In this document: piece after piece, positions 8,320 to 17,027 of the stretch
Layout: every line of letters begins with the position of its first letter
How positions within the stretch are numbered: position 1 is the first letter of the stretch
NCBI RefSeq assembly: GCF_000224785.1
Contig: NZ_AGAV01000003.1
Span: 1 to 64,000, forward strand
Source of the DNA: Lentibacillus jeotgali
GTDB taxonomy: Bacteria; Bacillota; Bacilli; Bacillales; Amphibacillaceae
DNA: 64,000 bases
Direction of reading: 5' to 3'
The notes under the pieces: generated by a model
Databases searched by the model: none
What the model saw: only the letters and a program-made list of their open reading frames with translations
What the model was told of the DNA's origin: nothing
Translations under genes and position numbers: made by a program

Positions 8320-9894
8320 ATGAACCAGAAATACCAGGCATTAATTCTGTATGCACACGAAGGGAGGTCGATGCGGCAGATTGCGAGGGATACCGGTATC
8401 CACCGGGAAACCGTCAGTAAATACGTTAGGGAGTACGAAAAGAAACGTAGTCGTCTTATGGAGGGAGGCCAGCATGTTCATGTCGAGGCCCTGATTGAAT
8501 CCTTGACGGAGAAACCCACTTATAAAACAGGTAACCGGGCTAAACGTAAGTTAACACCTGAAATCAAACAGCGGGTTCAGGAATTCCTTCAGGAAAACCG
8601 GGAAAAGCGTCACAAAGGACAAGCTAAACAACAAAAAACAATCATCGACATGTATGAGGCGTTGGAAGATGAAAAGATGGATATTAGTTACAGTAGCGTT
8701 CGGCGATTCGTGAGGCAGCTGGAACGCAGGCCCAAAGAGGCTTTTATTAAAGAGACGTACCTTCCTGGAGATGTTTGCGAATTTGATTGGGGAGAAGTCA
8801 AACTGACGATTGGCAGACAGATGCATACATTCCAAATGGCGGTATTTACACCGGCTTATGGAAATTACCGTTGGGCCTGCTTATTTCCCAAACAAACCAC
8901 GGAGTGCTTCCAAGAAGCACATGCCCGTTTCTTTGACCATATAGATGGTGTTTACACGACCATTACCTATGACAACATGAAAGTGGCCGTCAAACGTTTG
9001 GCTGGTGATAAAGAGCCGACTGAGGGATTAATGCAACTTATGCTTTATTATGGTTTTGGATACCGGTTCTGTAATATACGCCGCGGTAATGAAAAAGGCC
9101 ATGTGGAAAGGAGTGTGGATGTCGTCCGGCGCAAAGCATTTGCCTTTCAGGATACGTTTAATAGTTTGGAAGAGGCCAATCAATACCTGGAGGATGTGTG
9201 CCTAAACAAACTGAACGAGAAACCTTTTAGCCAATATGAAGGACAAACCCCCAGGCAGCGACTGGACCAGGAACGTGAACATCTTTTGCCAGCACCACCC
9301 AAATGGGACGGGGCTCGTGTTGATTATGTCCGGGTAGATAAATACGCTACCGTGATCATCGATCAAAACCGTTATTCGGTTCCGGATCATTTGGTTGGGG
9401 AAATGGTGATGGTGAAAGTTTACGCCGAGCGTATCCGTTGTTTTTATGAAGAAACATGTGTAGCCGATCATGAGCGATTAAGCGGCCACCATCGGTGGAA
9501 TCTGGAACTCTCGCATATTTTAGAAACACTAAGAAAAAAGCCTGGTGCATTGGCGGGCAGTCTAGCCCTGCATCAGGCCGATCAAAAAATAAAAGAAATT
9601 TACAAGTCTTATTATACAGGTAAGGAACGTGATTTCATAGGATTATGTCATTACTTACGGGATGAAGGTAATCTCGATGACGTTTTAGCCAGTATTGACA
9701 GACTCGAAGCTATCCATCCGCAACATGTGACGACTGATAAAATTAAAGTGATGTGTGACAAGCATAAGGAGAACCCCGGCCATACAAAACCATCATCGCA
9801 GGCCACAAAAACGATTAACGAACAGGCTCGGAATCATATGAAAGATTATGATCAATTATTTCAAATAGCACAACCAACGGAGGTGGCTCATTGA
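8320..9894 (+). CDS. istA: IS21 family transposase IstA
   Basis: This 524-residue transposase has an N-terminal helix-turn-helix (RSMRQIARDTGIHRETVSKYV). A DDE integrase core follows, with acidic residues visible in EFDWGEVKL, ITYDNMKVAV and EKGHVERSVDVVRRKAF. A C-terminal DNA-binding region completes it. It cuts and joins the element's ends, helped by IstB. ATG 8320 sits 11 bases after AGGAG; ATG 8311 is an alternative. The stop overlaps the istB start in TTGA, a classic istAB coupling. No disruption is seen. Confidence 0.95.
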   Translation: MNQKYQALILYAHEGRSMRQIARDTGIHRETVSKYVREYEKKRSRLMEGGQHVHVEALIESLTEKPTYKTGNRAKRKLTPEIKQRVQEFLQENREKRHKGQAKQQKTIIDMYEALEDEKMDISYSSVRRFVRQLERRPKEAFIKETYLPGDVCEFDWGEVKLTIGRQMHTFQMAVFTPAYGNYRWACLFPKQTTECFQEAHARFFDHIDGVYTTITYDNMKVAVKRLAGDKEPTEGLMQLMLYYGFGYRFCNIRRGNEKGHVERSVDVVRRKAFAFQDTFNSLEEANQYLEDVCLNKLNEKPFSQYEGQTPRQRLDQEREHLLPAPPKWDGARVDYVRVDKYATVIIDQNRYSVPDHLVGEMVMVKVYAERIRCFYEETCVADHERLSGHHRWNLELSHILETLRKKPGALAGSLALHQADQKIKEIYKSYYTGKERDFIGLCHYLRDEGNLDDVLASIDRLEAIHPQHVTTDKIKVMCDKHKENPGHTKPSSQATKTINEQARNHMKDYDQLFQIAQPTEVAH

Positions 9895-10670
9895 CACTCA
9901 AAACCCAAAAGGAATGGCTCGCAGATGTTGAAGATTATGCGAAAGAACTAAAGTTGCCGATGATACGCAAACACGTGGCGGAGCATGCTTCAGAAGCCAA
10001 TCTGCAGGATAGTGGTTATGAAGCGTTTCTGGCCCATCTTCTTCAGAAAGAGCGTGATGCACGCCGGGAATCCGCCCGATACAACCGTGTCCGTCGGGCT
10101 GCATTTAGTCAGAAAAAATACTTGGAGGACCTTTCGGTTCCAGACTTGCCAGAAGATGCTCAGAAGAAACTTAAAACCTTGAAATCCCTGGATTTCATCC
10201 GTGAAGGACGGAATGTCATTTTTTCAGGAAATTCCGGGACGGGGAAAACGCATCTATCTATCGGTTTGGGGATGAAGGCCTGTTTGGAAGGATTCAAAGT
10301 GTGGTTTACGAGTGTCCCCCTCCTTGTGAATCAAATCAAGGAAACACGGGCAGAGAACACCCTTCGAAACTTTCAAAGTCGGTTTGAAAAATATGACCTT
10401 GTGATTGCCGATGAAATGGGCTATATTTCATTTGATAAAGAAGGGGCTGAACAGCTCTTCACCCACCTTTCATTGCGGGCAGGTCGTAAGTCGACGATTA
10501 TTACAACGAATTTATCTTTTGAACGCTGGGGCGAGATTTTTCAGGATGAGGTGATGACAGCAGCGATGATTGACCGGCTTACCCATCAGGCCCATATTGT
10601 TAATATGAACGGGAGCTCTTACCGTATGAAAGAAACCAAGGAATGGCTGGGAACTCAGGGTAGTGGCTAA
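9891..10670 (+). CDS. istB: IS21 helper ATPase IstB
   Basis: This 259-residue AAA+ ATPase of the DnaC/IstB type has Walker A at about residues 113-121 (GNSGTGKTH) and Walker B near 170 (LVIADEMGYIS). IstB helps IstA choose targets and assemble the transposition complex. It starts at TTG 9891 behind GGAGGTGG and overlaps istA by four bases. The family length (about 250 residues) is matched. Confidence 0.95.
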   Translation: MTLKTQKEWLADVEDYAKELKLPMIRKHVAEHASEANLQDSGYEAFLAHLLQKERDARRESARYNRVRRAAFSQKKYLEDLSVPDLPEDAQKKLKTLKSLDFIREGRNVIFSGNSGTGKTHLSIGLGMKACLEGFKVWFTSVPLLVNQIKETRAENTLRNFQSRFEKYDLVIADEMGYISFDKEGAEQLFTHLSLRAGRKSTIITTNLSFERWGEIFQDEVMTAAMIDRLTHQAHIVNMNGSSYRMKETKEWLGTQGSG

Positions 10671-11114
10671 CCGTGAATATTACCTGCATAAGCAGCAAGC
10701 AGGCTTTAGAGGGGGGATTAGTGTAATAAGACTCAGCTATTCATACACAGATATTGATGCCGATAAAGCCAATGAGATTAACTGTACCTTGAAAATTTCA
10801 TAGATAGAGAGCTTATTGGACGGTGTTGACATGTAAGATATTTTTTGTGAAAAACACATGTGAACTATTCACAATTGGTCGGAAATTAAATGAACATTTG
10901 GCCGGATTTTGAGTTGACAAATACAATAGTTATTGTATAACTTATCTTTATATCGGTGAAAGTGGTGGCAAAGTACCAATGAAATGTCTAATCAACATGG
11001 AGGGATAGCCACTAGACTAATGAAGAATCACTCAACCATGTATGGCAGTACTTTATCGATTAACAAGGTTCTTGTAAGACTAATAGAGGTTCAACTCCGA
11101 AGGGAGTCACCGAC

Positions 11115-12935
11115 TTGTTGAAACGGAAGAAACTGAGACACAACGAGTATTATGATATGCAACATCGTTTTGATAACTTATACGCTCAAAGTGTCGATGG
11201 TCAAAATTTCTATGAATTAATGAATTTAATAAGTTCCAATGATAATATACGTCTTGCTTATCGAAACATCAAAAGAAATAAAGGGAGTAAAACAGCAGGG
11301 ACAAACAAGTTAACGATTGATGACATTAAAGACTTGCCGATAGAAGAAGTAATGGAACACGTTCAAAGTATGCTTCAATCATATAAGCCGGAAAGTGTTC
11401 GACGGGTGTTTATTGACAAAGGTAATGGCAAATTAAGACCATTGGGAATTCCGACAATATGGGATAGAATTGCCCAGCAATGTATCTTACAAGTATTAGA
11501 ACCTATTTGTGAGGCAAAGTTTCATAAGCATAGCTATGGCTTCAGACCAAACAGAAGTACTCACCATGCTAAAGCGAGATTAGAGTCACTTATCAATATG
11601 ACAGGTCTCTATCACTGTATAGATGTAGACATAAAAGGATTTTTCGACAATGTTGACCATAGTAAATTACTGAAACAAATCTGGACATTAGGAATAAAAG
11701 ATAAGTCATTAATCTCCATTGTATCCAAGTTATTGAAAGCTGAGATTGAAGGAGAAGGTGTACCGACAAAAGGAACTCCGCAAGGGGGCATCCTTTCACC
11801 TCTGCTTTCAAACATTGTATTAAATGAGCTTGATTGGTGGGTCAGTAATCAATGGGAAACGTTTCAAAGCAACTATAATTACAAACATAATGGGAGTAAA
11901 GTAAAAGCACTCAAAAAGTCAAAGCTGAAAGAATGCTACATCGTTAGATACGCAGATGATTTTAAGGTACTATGCCGCACTCGCTCGCAAGCTATCAAAA
12001 TGAACTATGCCATTAAGGATTTCCTTAAAACCAGACTACACCTTGAGACAAGTGAGGAAAAATCAAAGGTCGTCAACTTGAAGAAGAATTCGTCAGAATT
12101 CCTTGGATTTTCTTTCAAAGTAAAAAGAAAAGGTAAAACCAGGTATGGGCATGTTGCCCAATCGAATATGACGGAAAAAGCTAAGTCTAACGCACACATT
12201 AAAATTAAGGATTCTTTAAAAGCAATTCAGAAAAAACCATGCAATGAAACAGTATGGCACTATAACACTGTTGTAATGGGGATTCAAAATTATTATGCAC
12301 CAGCAACTGAAATCATGAACAACTTAAGTGAGTTGGCTTCCTATTTAAACAAGACGCAATATAATCGATTAAAGGATCTTAGAAAAGAAGCAACATTTTC
12401 TGACATGACTGCAACATTACAAAAACGTTATAAAGGCTGTAAAGCGAAACTTTACAAAATAAAGAATATGGTATTTGTCCCTATTCATGCCCAAAGGCAC
12501 AAAACAAATCTATGTTTTTCCCAAGATATCTGTAATTATACGGTAAAAGGGCGCGACAAAATACATCACAAGCTTAAAGAGATTGATAAAAATGTTTTAG
12601 CTCATGTCATGAAAAACTTTATTCCAAATCGAACGATTGAGTATAACGACAATCGCATTAGTAAGTTTATTGCCCAATATGGTAAATGTGCCATAACTGG
12701 TACAGAGCTGGAGAAACATGATTGGCACTGTCATCATAAAAATCCGTATCAGCACACAAAGGATGACGCATACTCAAATTTGATTATACTACATGAGTCC
12801 GTTCACCGGTTGGTACATTTAAAAGACAATGAGAAAATCAAAAGTCTAATCAAAATTTTGGAGCTTAACAGAAAGCAAATTCAAAAGGTAAATGAATTAC
12901 GGAAACAATGCGAAAATGACTTAATCTTAAATTAG
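11115..12935 (+). CDS. group II intron reverse transcriptase/maturase (intron 2)
   Basis: This 606-residue intron protein has the order RT (GIPTIWDRIAQQ, QGGILSPLLSNIVLNELD, VRYADDFKVL), maturase, then an HNH domain (CAITGTELEKHDWHCHHKNP...H). It is clearly a sister of the proteins in introns 1 and 3. Translation starts at TTG 11115 shortly after GAAGGGAG. The frame is intact. The IS21 element separates it from the intron's 5' RNA, so the intron probably cannot splice normally even though the protein may be made. Confidence 0.92.
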   Translation: MLKRKKLRHNEYYDMQHRFDNLYAQSVDGQNFYELMNLISSNDNIRLAYRNIKRNKGSKTAGTNKLTIDDIKDLPIEEVMEHVQSMLQSYKPESVRRVFIDKGNGKLRPLGIPTIWDRIAQQCILQVLEPICEAKFHKHSYGFRPNRSTHHAKARLESLINMTGLYHCIDVDIKGFFDNVDHSKLLKQIWTLGIKDKSLISIVSKLLKAEIEGEGVPTKGTPQGGILSPLLSNIVLNELDWWVSNQWETFQSNYNYKHNGSKVKALKKSKLKECYIVRYADDFKVLCRTRSQAIKMNYAIKDFLKTRLHLETSEEKSKVVNLKKNSSEFLGFSFKVKRKGKTRYGHVAQSNMTEKAKSNAHIKIKDSLKAIQKKPCNETVWHYNTVVMGIQNYYAPATEIMNNLSELASYLNKTQYNRLKDLRKEATFSDMTATLQKRYKGCKAKLYKIKNMVFVPIHAQRHKTNLCFSQDICNYTVKGRDKIHHKLKEIDKNVLAHVMKNFIPNRTIEYNDNRISKFIAQYGKCAITGTELEKHDWHCHHKNPYQHTKDDAYSNLIILHESVHRLVHLKDNEKIKSLIKILELNRKQIQKVNELRKQCENDLILN

Positions 12936-13072
12936 GATAAACAGCTTCATTTCACAATACATAGAACTGAGTGAATTGGACTAGTTGGAACGCCGTATGA
13001 GGTGAAAGCCTCACGTGCGGTGTGGGCGAGGGGAAAAGGGAGCGATAACTTCAAACCCTTACCTATTCGTAT

Positions 13073-13105
13073 GAATAAGGATCAGCGCCCGTATTTGTAC
13101 ATATC
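13073..13105 (+). repeat. GGGCGC repeat, right half after intron 2
   Basis: GAATAAGGATCAGCGCCC then GTATTTGTACATATCGG completes the repeat begun at 7618. Confidence 0.85.
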
Positions 13106-13127
13106 GGATTAACCCCTTGAAAGGATA

Positions 13128-13637
13128 ATGAGTATGCACGTCACGATTGCCATTTTAACTATTTTAGCTTCTTTAAAGTGGGGGAATTGGAAAAACTGGA
13201 GAGAATATCATGCAAGTATGTTTTTTATTGCTACATGTGGTTTGCTTTATGAATATATTGTAAAAGACTATGCCTTATGGAAATTTCATGCTGATTTTCT
13301 ATATGGTATTGAAATGACAGTCATTGTCTATGCTCTCATTACCATGCCTGTTAGTGTTTTTCTGTTTCTATCCCATTTCCCTAAAAAGTGGTTTAATCGA
13401 CTGTTTTACATCTTACTTTGGACTGGAATTTACATCTCTGTCGAGTTGATTTTATATGTGTTTGGGAGAATTTCATATCAGCATGGATGGGAAATTGGGT
13501 ATTCCTTTTTATTTGATATCGTTATGTTCTCCGTCATAGCAATTCATCAGTATTATCCATTCAGGGCATATATCTTATCCGTTTTTATTATCGTTTCCTT
13601 GATATTATACTTCAACGTTCCTTTTAATTTTGCTTAA
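13128..13637 (+). CDS. CBO0543-type integral membrane protein
   Basis: This 169-residue protein has about five hydrophobic helices and aromatic loops (SLKWGNWKNWREYHASM, DYALWKFHADFL). The pattern recalls the CBO0543 family of small membrane proteins common in Bacilli and Clostridia, whose function is unknown. ATG 13128 lies very close to AAAGG; ATG 13134 has better spacing, so the first two residues are uncertain. It stands alone between two repeat copies. Confidence 0.7.
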   Translation: MSMHVTIAILTILASLKWGNWKNWREYHASMFFIATCGLLYEYIVKDYALWKFHADFLYGIEMTVIVYALITMPVSVFLFLSHFPKKWFNRLFYILLWTGIYISVELILYVFGRISYQHGWEIGYSFLFDIVMFSVIAIHQYYPFRAYILSVFIIVSLILYFNVPFNFA

Positions 13638-13677
13638 TAACCAGAACCTAATCAAATAATGCTTATTGTTCAGCTAA

Positions 13678-13720
13678 AGGGCGCTTTCGCGGAATGAGAA
13701 ACAGCGCCCATTTTTGAAAA
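13678..13720 (+). repeat. GGGCGC-type intergenic repeat
   Basis: AAGGGCGCTTTCGCGGAATG then AGAAACAGCGCCC form a hairpin with arms GGGCGC/GCGCCC. The right tail is short. Confidence 0.8.
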
Positions 13721-13752
13721 AACGAAGTAATTGAAAGGTGGTATAGAAGCAT

Positions 13753-14031
13753 ATGACAACCAGTAATTCTGCAGAAAAACGTCCTTGGTATTTAAAAAAA
13801 GGATGGGTGATTGCAATGTGCTTGGTTACGCCACCAATTGGTTTTATAAATGTTTTATTGAATCGGAACCGTTGGCAGCGTGATGAGAAACAATTATTTT
13901 TAGGCATTGCTATAATTATGGGGATGTTTTGGTTGCTAAAATTTTTCCCCTTCTGGGTTTCTATTGTATTTGCTATTGTCGGATATTTAGTTATCGATGT
14001 ATGGCCTGAAGAGCCTGAAAGAGAAGCATAG
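13753..14031 (+). CDS. small membrane protein, unknown family
   Basis: This 92-residue protein has a basic N-terminus (EKRPWYLKKGW), a first membrane helix (VIAMCLVTPPIGFINVLL), a short charged loop, and two more hydrophobic stretches ending in an acidic tail (WPEEPEREA). A good ribosome site (GAAAGGTGG) precedes ATG 13753. I do not recognise a family with certainty. It lies alone between repeat copies. Confidence 0.7.
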   Translation: MTTSNSAEKRPWYLKKGWVIAMCLVTPPIGFINVLLNRNRWQRDEKQLFLGIAIIMGMFWLLKFFPFWVSIVFAIVGYLVIDVWPEEPEREA

Positions 14032-14047
14032 CCCAATGTTAAGTAAA

Positions 14048-14100
14048 CGGGCGCGTTTCCCTAATAAAGAATCGCGCCGATATCGCATATGAGGGTGCTT
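14048..14100 (+). repeat. GGGCGC-type intergenic repeat
   Basis: GGGCGCGTTTCCCTAATAAA, GAATCGCGCC and GATATCGCATATGAGGGTGC; plus orientation, near consensus. Confidence 0.8.
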
Positions 14101-14212
14101 CCGCGGCATGAAGAGTTGGCGTCCTATCTTATGGAAATGAGACATGTATGTTGATATTAATATGTTAAGCTTAAGTATAAATATCGATACTGTATTCGGA
14201 AGGGGAAGTTAA

Positions 14213-14404
14213 GTGATATTACGAATGATTTTATTGGTGTTTGTGATGATTGGCTTTTTCACAGGTATTTTGACCTCAACCTCAATAACAGAATCAGTCA
14301 TTTGGGTAATAATTGGTATCGCTGGATTACTTGGAGTAGCTACGGTAGGAATTAGCAGTAAACGTACGATTCAAATAATCAAAGATGTTTTTCAAACATC
14401 TTGA
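14213..14404 (+). CDS. small membrane protein, unknown
   Basis: This 63-residue protein is mostly two hydrophobic helices (MILRMILLVFVMIGFFTGI and VIWVIIGIAGLLGVATVGI) with a basic C-terminus. It starts at GTG with GGAAGGGG upstream. No family is recognised. Confidence 0.6.
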   Translation: MILRMILLVFVMIGFFTGILTSTSITESVIWVIIGIAGLLGVATVGISSKRTIQIIKDVFQTS

Positions 14405-14513
14405 AAGCTGATTTATTTTAGAATGGTATTCATCAATTGAGCGCTATTCCGGAATTGGAATTTATTATCGGTCGCTTGGGTCATATGCAAAAAACTGGAG
14501 TGATTAAGGTTCG

Positions 14514-14741
14514 ATGAAAAAGATAGGATTTGTTTTAGCATTTATAGTAGTTTCTTTATCAGTTTATACCTTAGTAACTGATGAATATGGAATTATGCCC
14601 TATATGCAATTGTGCATGGGAGCGATGCTTTTGGCATTTGGAATAAATGAACTACATGAAAAAAGAAAGGGAACAGCTATATTCCTTTTCTTTACAACCG
14701 GGTTTATTTTGTTTGTAGGAATTTTTATCTTGTTAAGTTAA
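14514..14741 (+). CDS. DUF3953-type small membrane protein
   Basis: This 75-residue protein has a membrane helix, the block DEYGIMPYMQLCMGAM, a charged NELHEKRKG loop and a final helix. The pattern GEYGIqPY-QL--G fits DUF3953, a Bacillaceae family of unknown function. A paralog sits at 22259-22516 in the same array. ATG 14514 has only a weak ribosome site (TTAAGG). A repeat copy begins directly at the stop codon. Confidence 0.7.
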   Translation: MKKIGFVLAFIVVSLSVYTLVTDEYGIMPYMQLCMGAMLLAFGINELHEKRKGTAIFLFFTTGFILFVGIFILLS

Positions 14742-14800
14742 CGGGCGCTTTCGCGGAATAAGATTGCGCCCAATATTGCTTCATCGGGCCATTTTGCAGC
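14741..14800 (+). repeat. GGGCGC-type intergenic repeat
   Basis: ACGGGCGCTTTCGCGGAATA, AGATTGCGCCC and AATATTGCTTCATCGGGCCA; plus orientation. Confidence 0.8.
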
Positions 14801-15156
14801 TAACATCATCTTTGTGGAAATACAGAGATTTGAATTATTGTTACTAAGCTAAACGAAAATTGATTAAGGGTTGAACCTATTTATTTTGAAAATCGTACTT
14901 AAATTATCAGGGAGGCTTTACTGTTATTAAAAAATATTAGGTATTTCGGTAGTGATTTTGAGGATGGTTAATTCCCAAAAAGGGCGGTTTTAAAAATTTA
15001 AAGTTTAAAAACCACGACATACAGAAGTTTATCTATTGTTATAAACACTATATATTGTACCCAAAATGGCTCTATGACCTTTTTGGGTGTGAACCTGAGG
15101 ATATGCAAGCGATAAAATATTATTTATTTTTCTATATTTTTAGGGGGCGTTTTTGA
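14801..15156 (+). other. intergenic stretch without a clear gene
   Basis: No convincing coding frame is seen. Two AT-rich inverted repeats are present: GGTTTTAAAA / TTTAAAAACC near 14990-15020, and CCCAAAATGG / CCTTTTTGGG at 15060-15087. The second could be a weak terminator. A GGGAGG followed by a short frame near 14910 stops almost at once and may be gene debris. Confidence 0.4.
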
Positions 15157-15489
15157 TTGGGTAATTTTCTATTTGTTCTTATTTGTATTGTTAGTTATTT
15201 GATTATTAGAAAATACGAAATTGAAAAATTTGGTCACTCTTTAAAAATGAAAGAATCACTAGACCTATCTAATCCCAACAAATTTCATATAATCAGTCGT
15301 TTAAAATATGTATCTTTATCTTTTATCGGTTTGTACATAGGTAATTTTTTGCATGAATCTGACAGTATTATTCTTGAGGGATTTGCCTTTTTATTAATTG
15401 TAGTATTTTTTTTAGTATTTCTTATGTTTGCAGTTTCTTTAGTTTGGGAGGGGGTTTTTAGATTATTTATTCATTTTTTTGGAGATTAG
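15157..15489 (+). CDS. membrane protein, unknown family
   Basis: This 110-residue protein has an N-terminal helix (FLFVLICIVSYLII), a polar segment of about 40 residues, and two or three further helices. It starts at TTG 15157 after AGGGGGCG. Codon use is AT-rich like its neighbours. No family is recognised, and it is a single gene between repeat copies. Confidence 0.6.
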   Translation: MGNFLFVLICIVSYLIIRKYEIEKFGHSLKMKESLDLSNPNKFHIISRLKYVSLSFIGLYIGNFLHESDSIILEGFAFLLIVVFFLVFLMFAVSLVWEGVFRLFIHFFGD

Positions 15490-15533
15490 AGGTTTTAGTT
15501 ATAGTTAAATATTAGAAGGGATTGTTCCAGAAA

Positions 15534-15595
15534 CGGGCGCGATTCCTTAATAAAAAGCAGCGCCCGTATTGCGTATAAGGGCCAGATTATTGAAT
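15534..15595 (+). repeat. GGGCGC-type intergenic repeat
   Basis: GGGCGCGATTCCTTAATAAA, AAGCAGCGCCC, GTATTGCGTATAAGGGCCAG and ATTATTGAATAA; near consensus. Confidence 0.85.
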
Positions 15596-15614
15596 AAGAT
15601 TGGAGTGAAACATA

Positions 15615-16446
15615 ATGGCAACTGTCAATAATATAATTCAAGACATAAAAGAAGAACTAGATGGACTGCCAGGTGTGGTAGGAATCGTGTTAGGTGGATC
15701 TAGGGCAAGAGGAACTCATAGTCCGGATTCTGATATAGATATTGGAATTTACTATGATGAATCAAAAGGGTTTAATACCAATGATATCGAAAAATCAGCA
15801 TTAAATCTTAATGACGAAAAAAAAAGAGCATTTAATCACTTCCTTAGGTGAATGGGGTGAATGGATAAATGGTGGTGGCTGGTTAGTTGTACAGGGTTAC
15901 CATGTAGATCTTATTTTTCGTGATATTAAACGAGTCAGTAAAGTTATTGATGACTGTTTGTCAGGTCTAGTATCCATTCATTATCAAACAGGACACCCTC
16001 ATGGTTATTTGAATGCTATGTACATGGGTGAATTAGCTATTTGTAATGTTTTATCTGACCCTGAAGGCACATTAGCTGAATTAAAAAAGAAAACGGAACC
16101 CTATCCCGAGAAATTTAGAGAAGCGATGATTCAATACTTTTCTTTTGAAGCTTCTTTTTCCCTGATGTTTATGGAGACCAATGCTAATAAAGATGATATT
16201 TCATATGTAATGGGTCATTGTTTTCGAAGTATTTCTTGTTTGAATCAAGTTATTTTTGCGAAAAACAAGGTGTACTGCATCAATGAAAAGAAGGCTGTAG
16301 CCATGATTCAAGATTTTCCGATAAAGCCTATGAACTACAAAAAACGTATTGATGAAATTGTTTTTCTTCTCTCAACAGATAGCAATAAGACAAGCCAAGC
16401 TGTAGAAAACTTAAAAGAATTAATTTCTGAAACCGAAGCACTATAA
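15615..16446 (+). pseudogene. nucleotidyltransferase-domain gene, frameshifted in a poly-A tract
   Basis: Frame one (15615-15851) carries the nucleotidyltransferase motif GGSRARGTHSPDSDIDIG. Frame two (to 16446) carries the rest of a protein closely related to the intact paralog at 19081-19908. The break falls in a run of nine A residues (15817-15825); eight would restore one 276-residue frame. The gene is therefore a pseudogene, a slippage-controlled gene, or a sequencing error. The family includes aminoglycoside- and lincosamide-type nucleotidyltransferases, but the substrate cannot be read from the sequence. The ribosome site (TTGGAGTG) and start are intact. Confidence 0.85.
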
Positions 16447-16458
16447 ATCTTCCGCAAT

Positions 16459-16520
16459 CGGGCGCACTTGCGGAATAAAGGAAATCGCCCAATTTGCCAT
16501 TGTAAGGCCATATTGCGGAA
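16459..16520 (+). repeat. GGGCGC-type intergenic repeat
   Basis: CGGGCGCACTTGCGGAATAA, GGAAATCGCCC and TTTGCCATTGTAAGGCCATA; plus orientation. Confidence 0.8.
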
Positions 16521-16549
16521 AAATTTTTTTATGTAAGTGAGGGTCGCAT

Positions 16550-16882
16550 ATGAGTAAAAAATTGCAGTCTTTTGGATTTGTTTTATTGGTTTCAGGTACA
16601 GTATTATTCGGTATAATGCACCTTGCGATTGCTTTATATATACCTGATCGAGTTTACACAGCTACACCGCCGAGTGCATTCGTGACTGTTTTAAATGAGA
16701 TCTATTGATGGGTTCCGTATATGTTAAGCATTGTTTTTATGGTCGCTGGTGTATTTTTTAGTATCTATGGTTTTATTAATAAGTCGTTGCAGAAACAAGT
16801 GGAAGAAATTAAAGGTAGAGATAGGCAATGGCAGCAAGGGGTAAGCAAAGATCTTAAAGATGAGGATAAGGACGTCCAATAA
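16550..16882 (+). pseudogene. small membrane protein gene with internal stop
   Basis: One frame runs from ATG 16550 to TAA 16882 (110 codons), broken only by a TGA at 16706-16708. The first part, MSKKLQSFGFVLLVSGTVLF, is a membrane helix. After the stop, VPYMLSIVFMVAGVFFSIYG is a second helix with a charged tail. A TGG-to-TGA change (tryptophan to stop) would explain it. The ribosome site is modest (GAGGGTCG). No family is recognised. It lies between repeat copies. Confidence 0.6.
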
Positions 16883-16905
16883 ATTTAATAACGCTTGTTT
16901 CAGAA

Positions 16906-16935
16906 ACGGGCGCGAGAATGGAACAAATTCACCCT
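16906..16935 (+). repeat. GGGCGC-type repeat, degenerate
   Basis: GAAACGGGCGCGAGAATGGA is the left arm; the right arm is poorly kept. Confidence 0.5.
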
Positions 16936-16955
16936 GTCTTACCATCAAGGAGATT

Positions 16956-16984
16956 TTGACTTTTAGTGGCATGTCAATTATAAT
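16956..16984 (+). promoter_or_regulatory. promoter of the ABC-F leader and gene
   Basis: TTGACT (16956-16961) and TATAAT (16979-16984) are 17 bp apart. This strong vegetative-type promoter lies about 390 bp before the ABC-F start, leaving room for the leader and attenuator. Confidence 0.85.
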
Positions 16985-17027
16985 TTAAGATATGTCACTT
17001 AGTCGTTTTGAGGAGGATTATTAAAAA

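Larger units (their letters stand above)
8212..10925 (+). mobile_element. IS21-family insertion sequence
   Basis: The left end TGTATATGGTAACTTAAAA and the right end read in reverse, TGTATTTGTCAACTCAAAA, are imperfect terminal inverted repeats. Both ends carry further blocks related to AAAATCCGGCCA and ATGTTCATT, as IS21 elements do. A 6-bp direct repeat, ATAGTT, flanks the element (8206-8211 and 10926-10931). The element is 2714 bp and carries intact istA and istB, so it looks complete and recently inserted. It lies inside a group II intron, upstream of the RT gene. Confidence 0.92.
7635..13072 (+). mobile_element. group II intron 2, interrupted by an IS21-family element
   Basis: The intron begins with the canonical GTGCGAAACG at 7635. 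Domain I-type RNA runs to 8211, is broken by the IS at 8212-10925, and resumes at 10926 with the RT gene at 11115. Domain V lies at about 12987-13024 (GAACGCCGTATGAGGTGAAA and its partner arm) and domain VI at about 13027-13070. The end at 13072 (...TTCGTAT) restores the flanking repeat exactly: GGGCGCACTTCCG joined to GAATAAGGATCAGCGCCC. Without the IS and its duplication the intron is about 2.72 kb. Confidence 0.9.

Noticed and set aside
13674-14036. 120-residue minus-strand frame opposite the small membrane protein
   Set aside because: It lies antisense to a better-supported plus-strand gene and reads through a repeat copy.
14430-14485. Extra copy of the GGGCGC repeat (TTGAGCGCTATTCCGGAATT region)
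   Set aside because: Only short pieces match and the right half is not recognisable; too weak to list.
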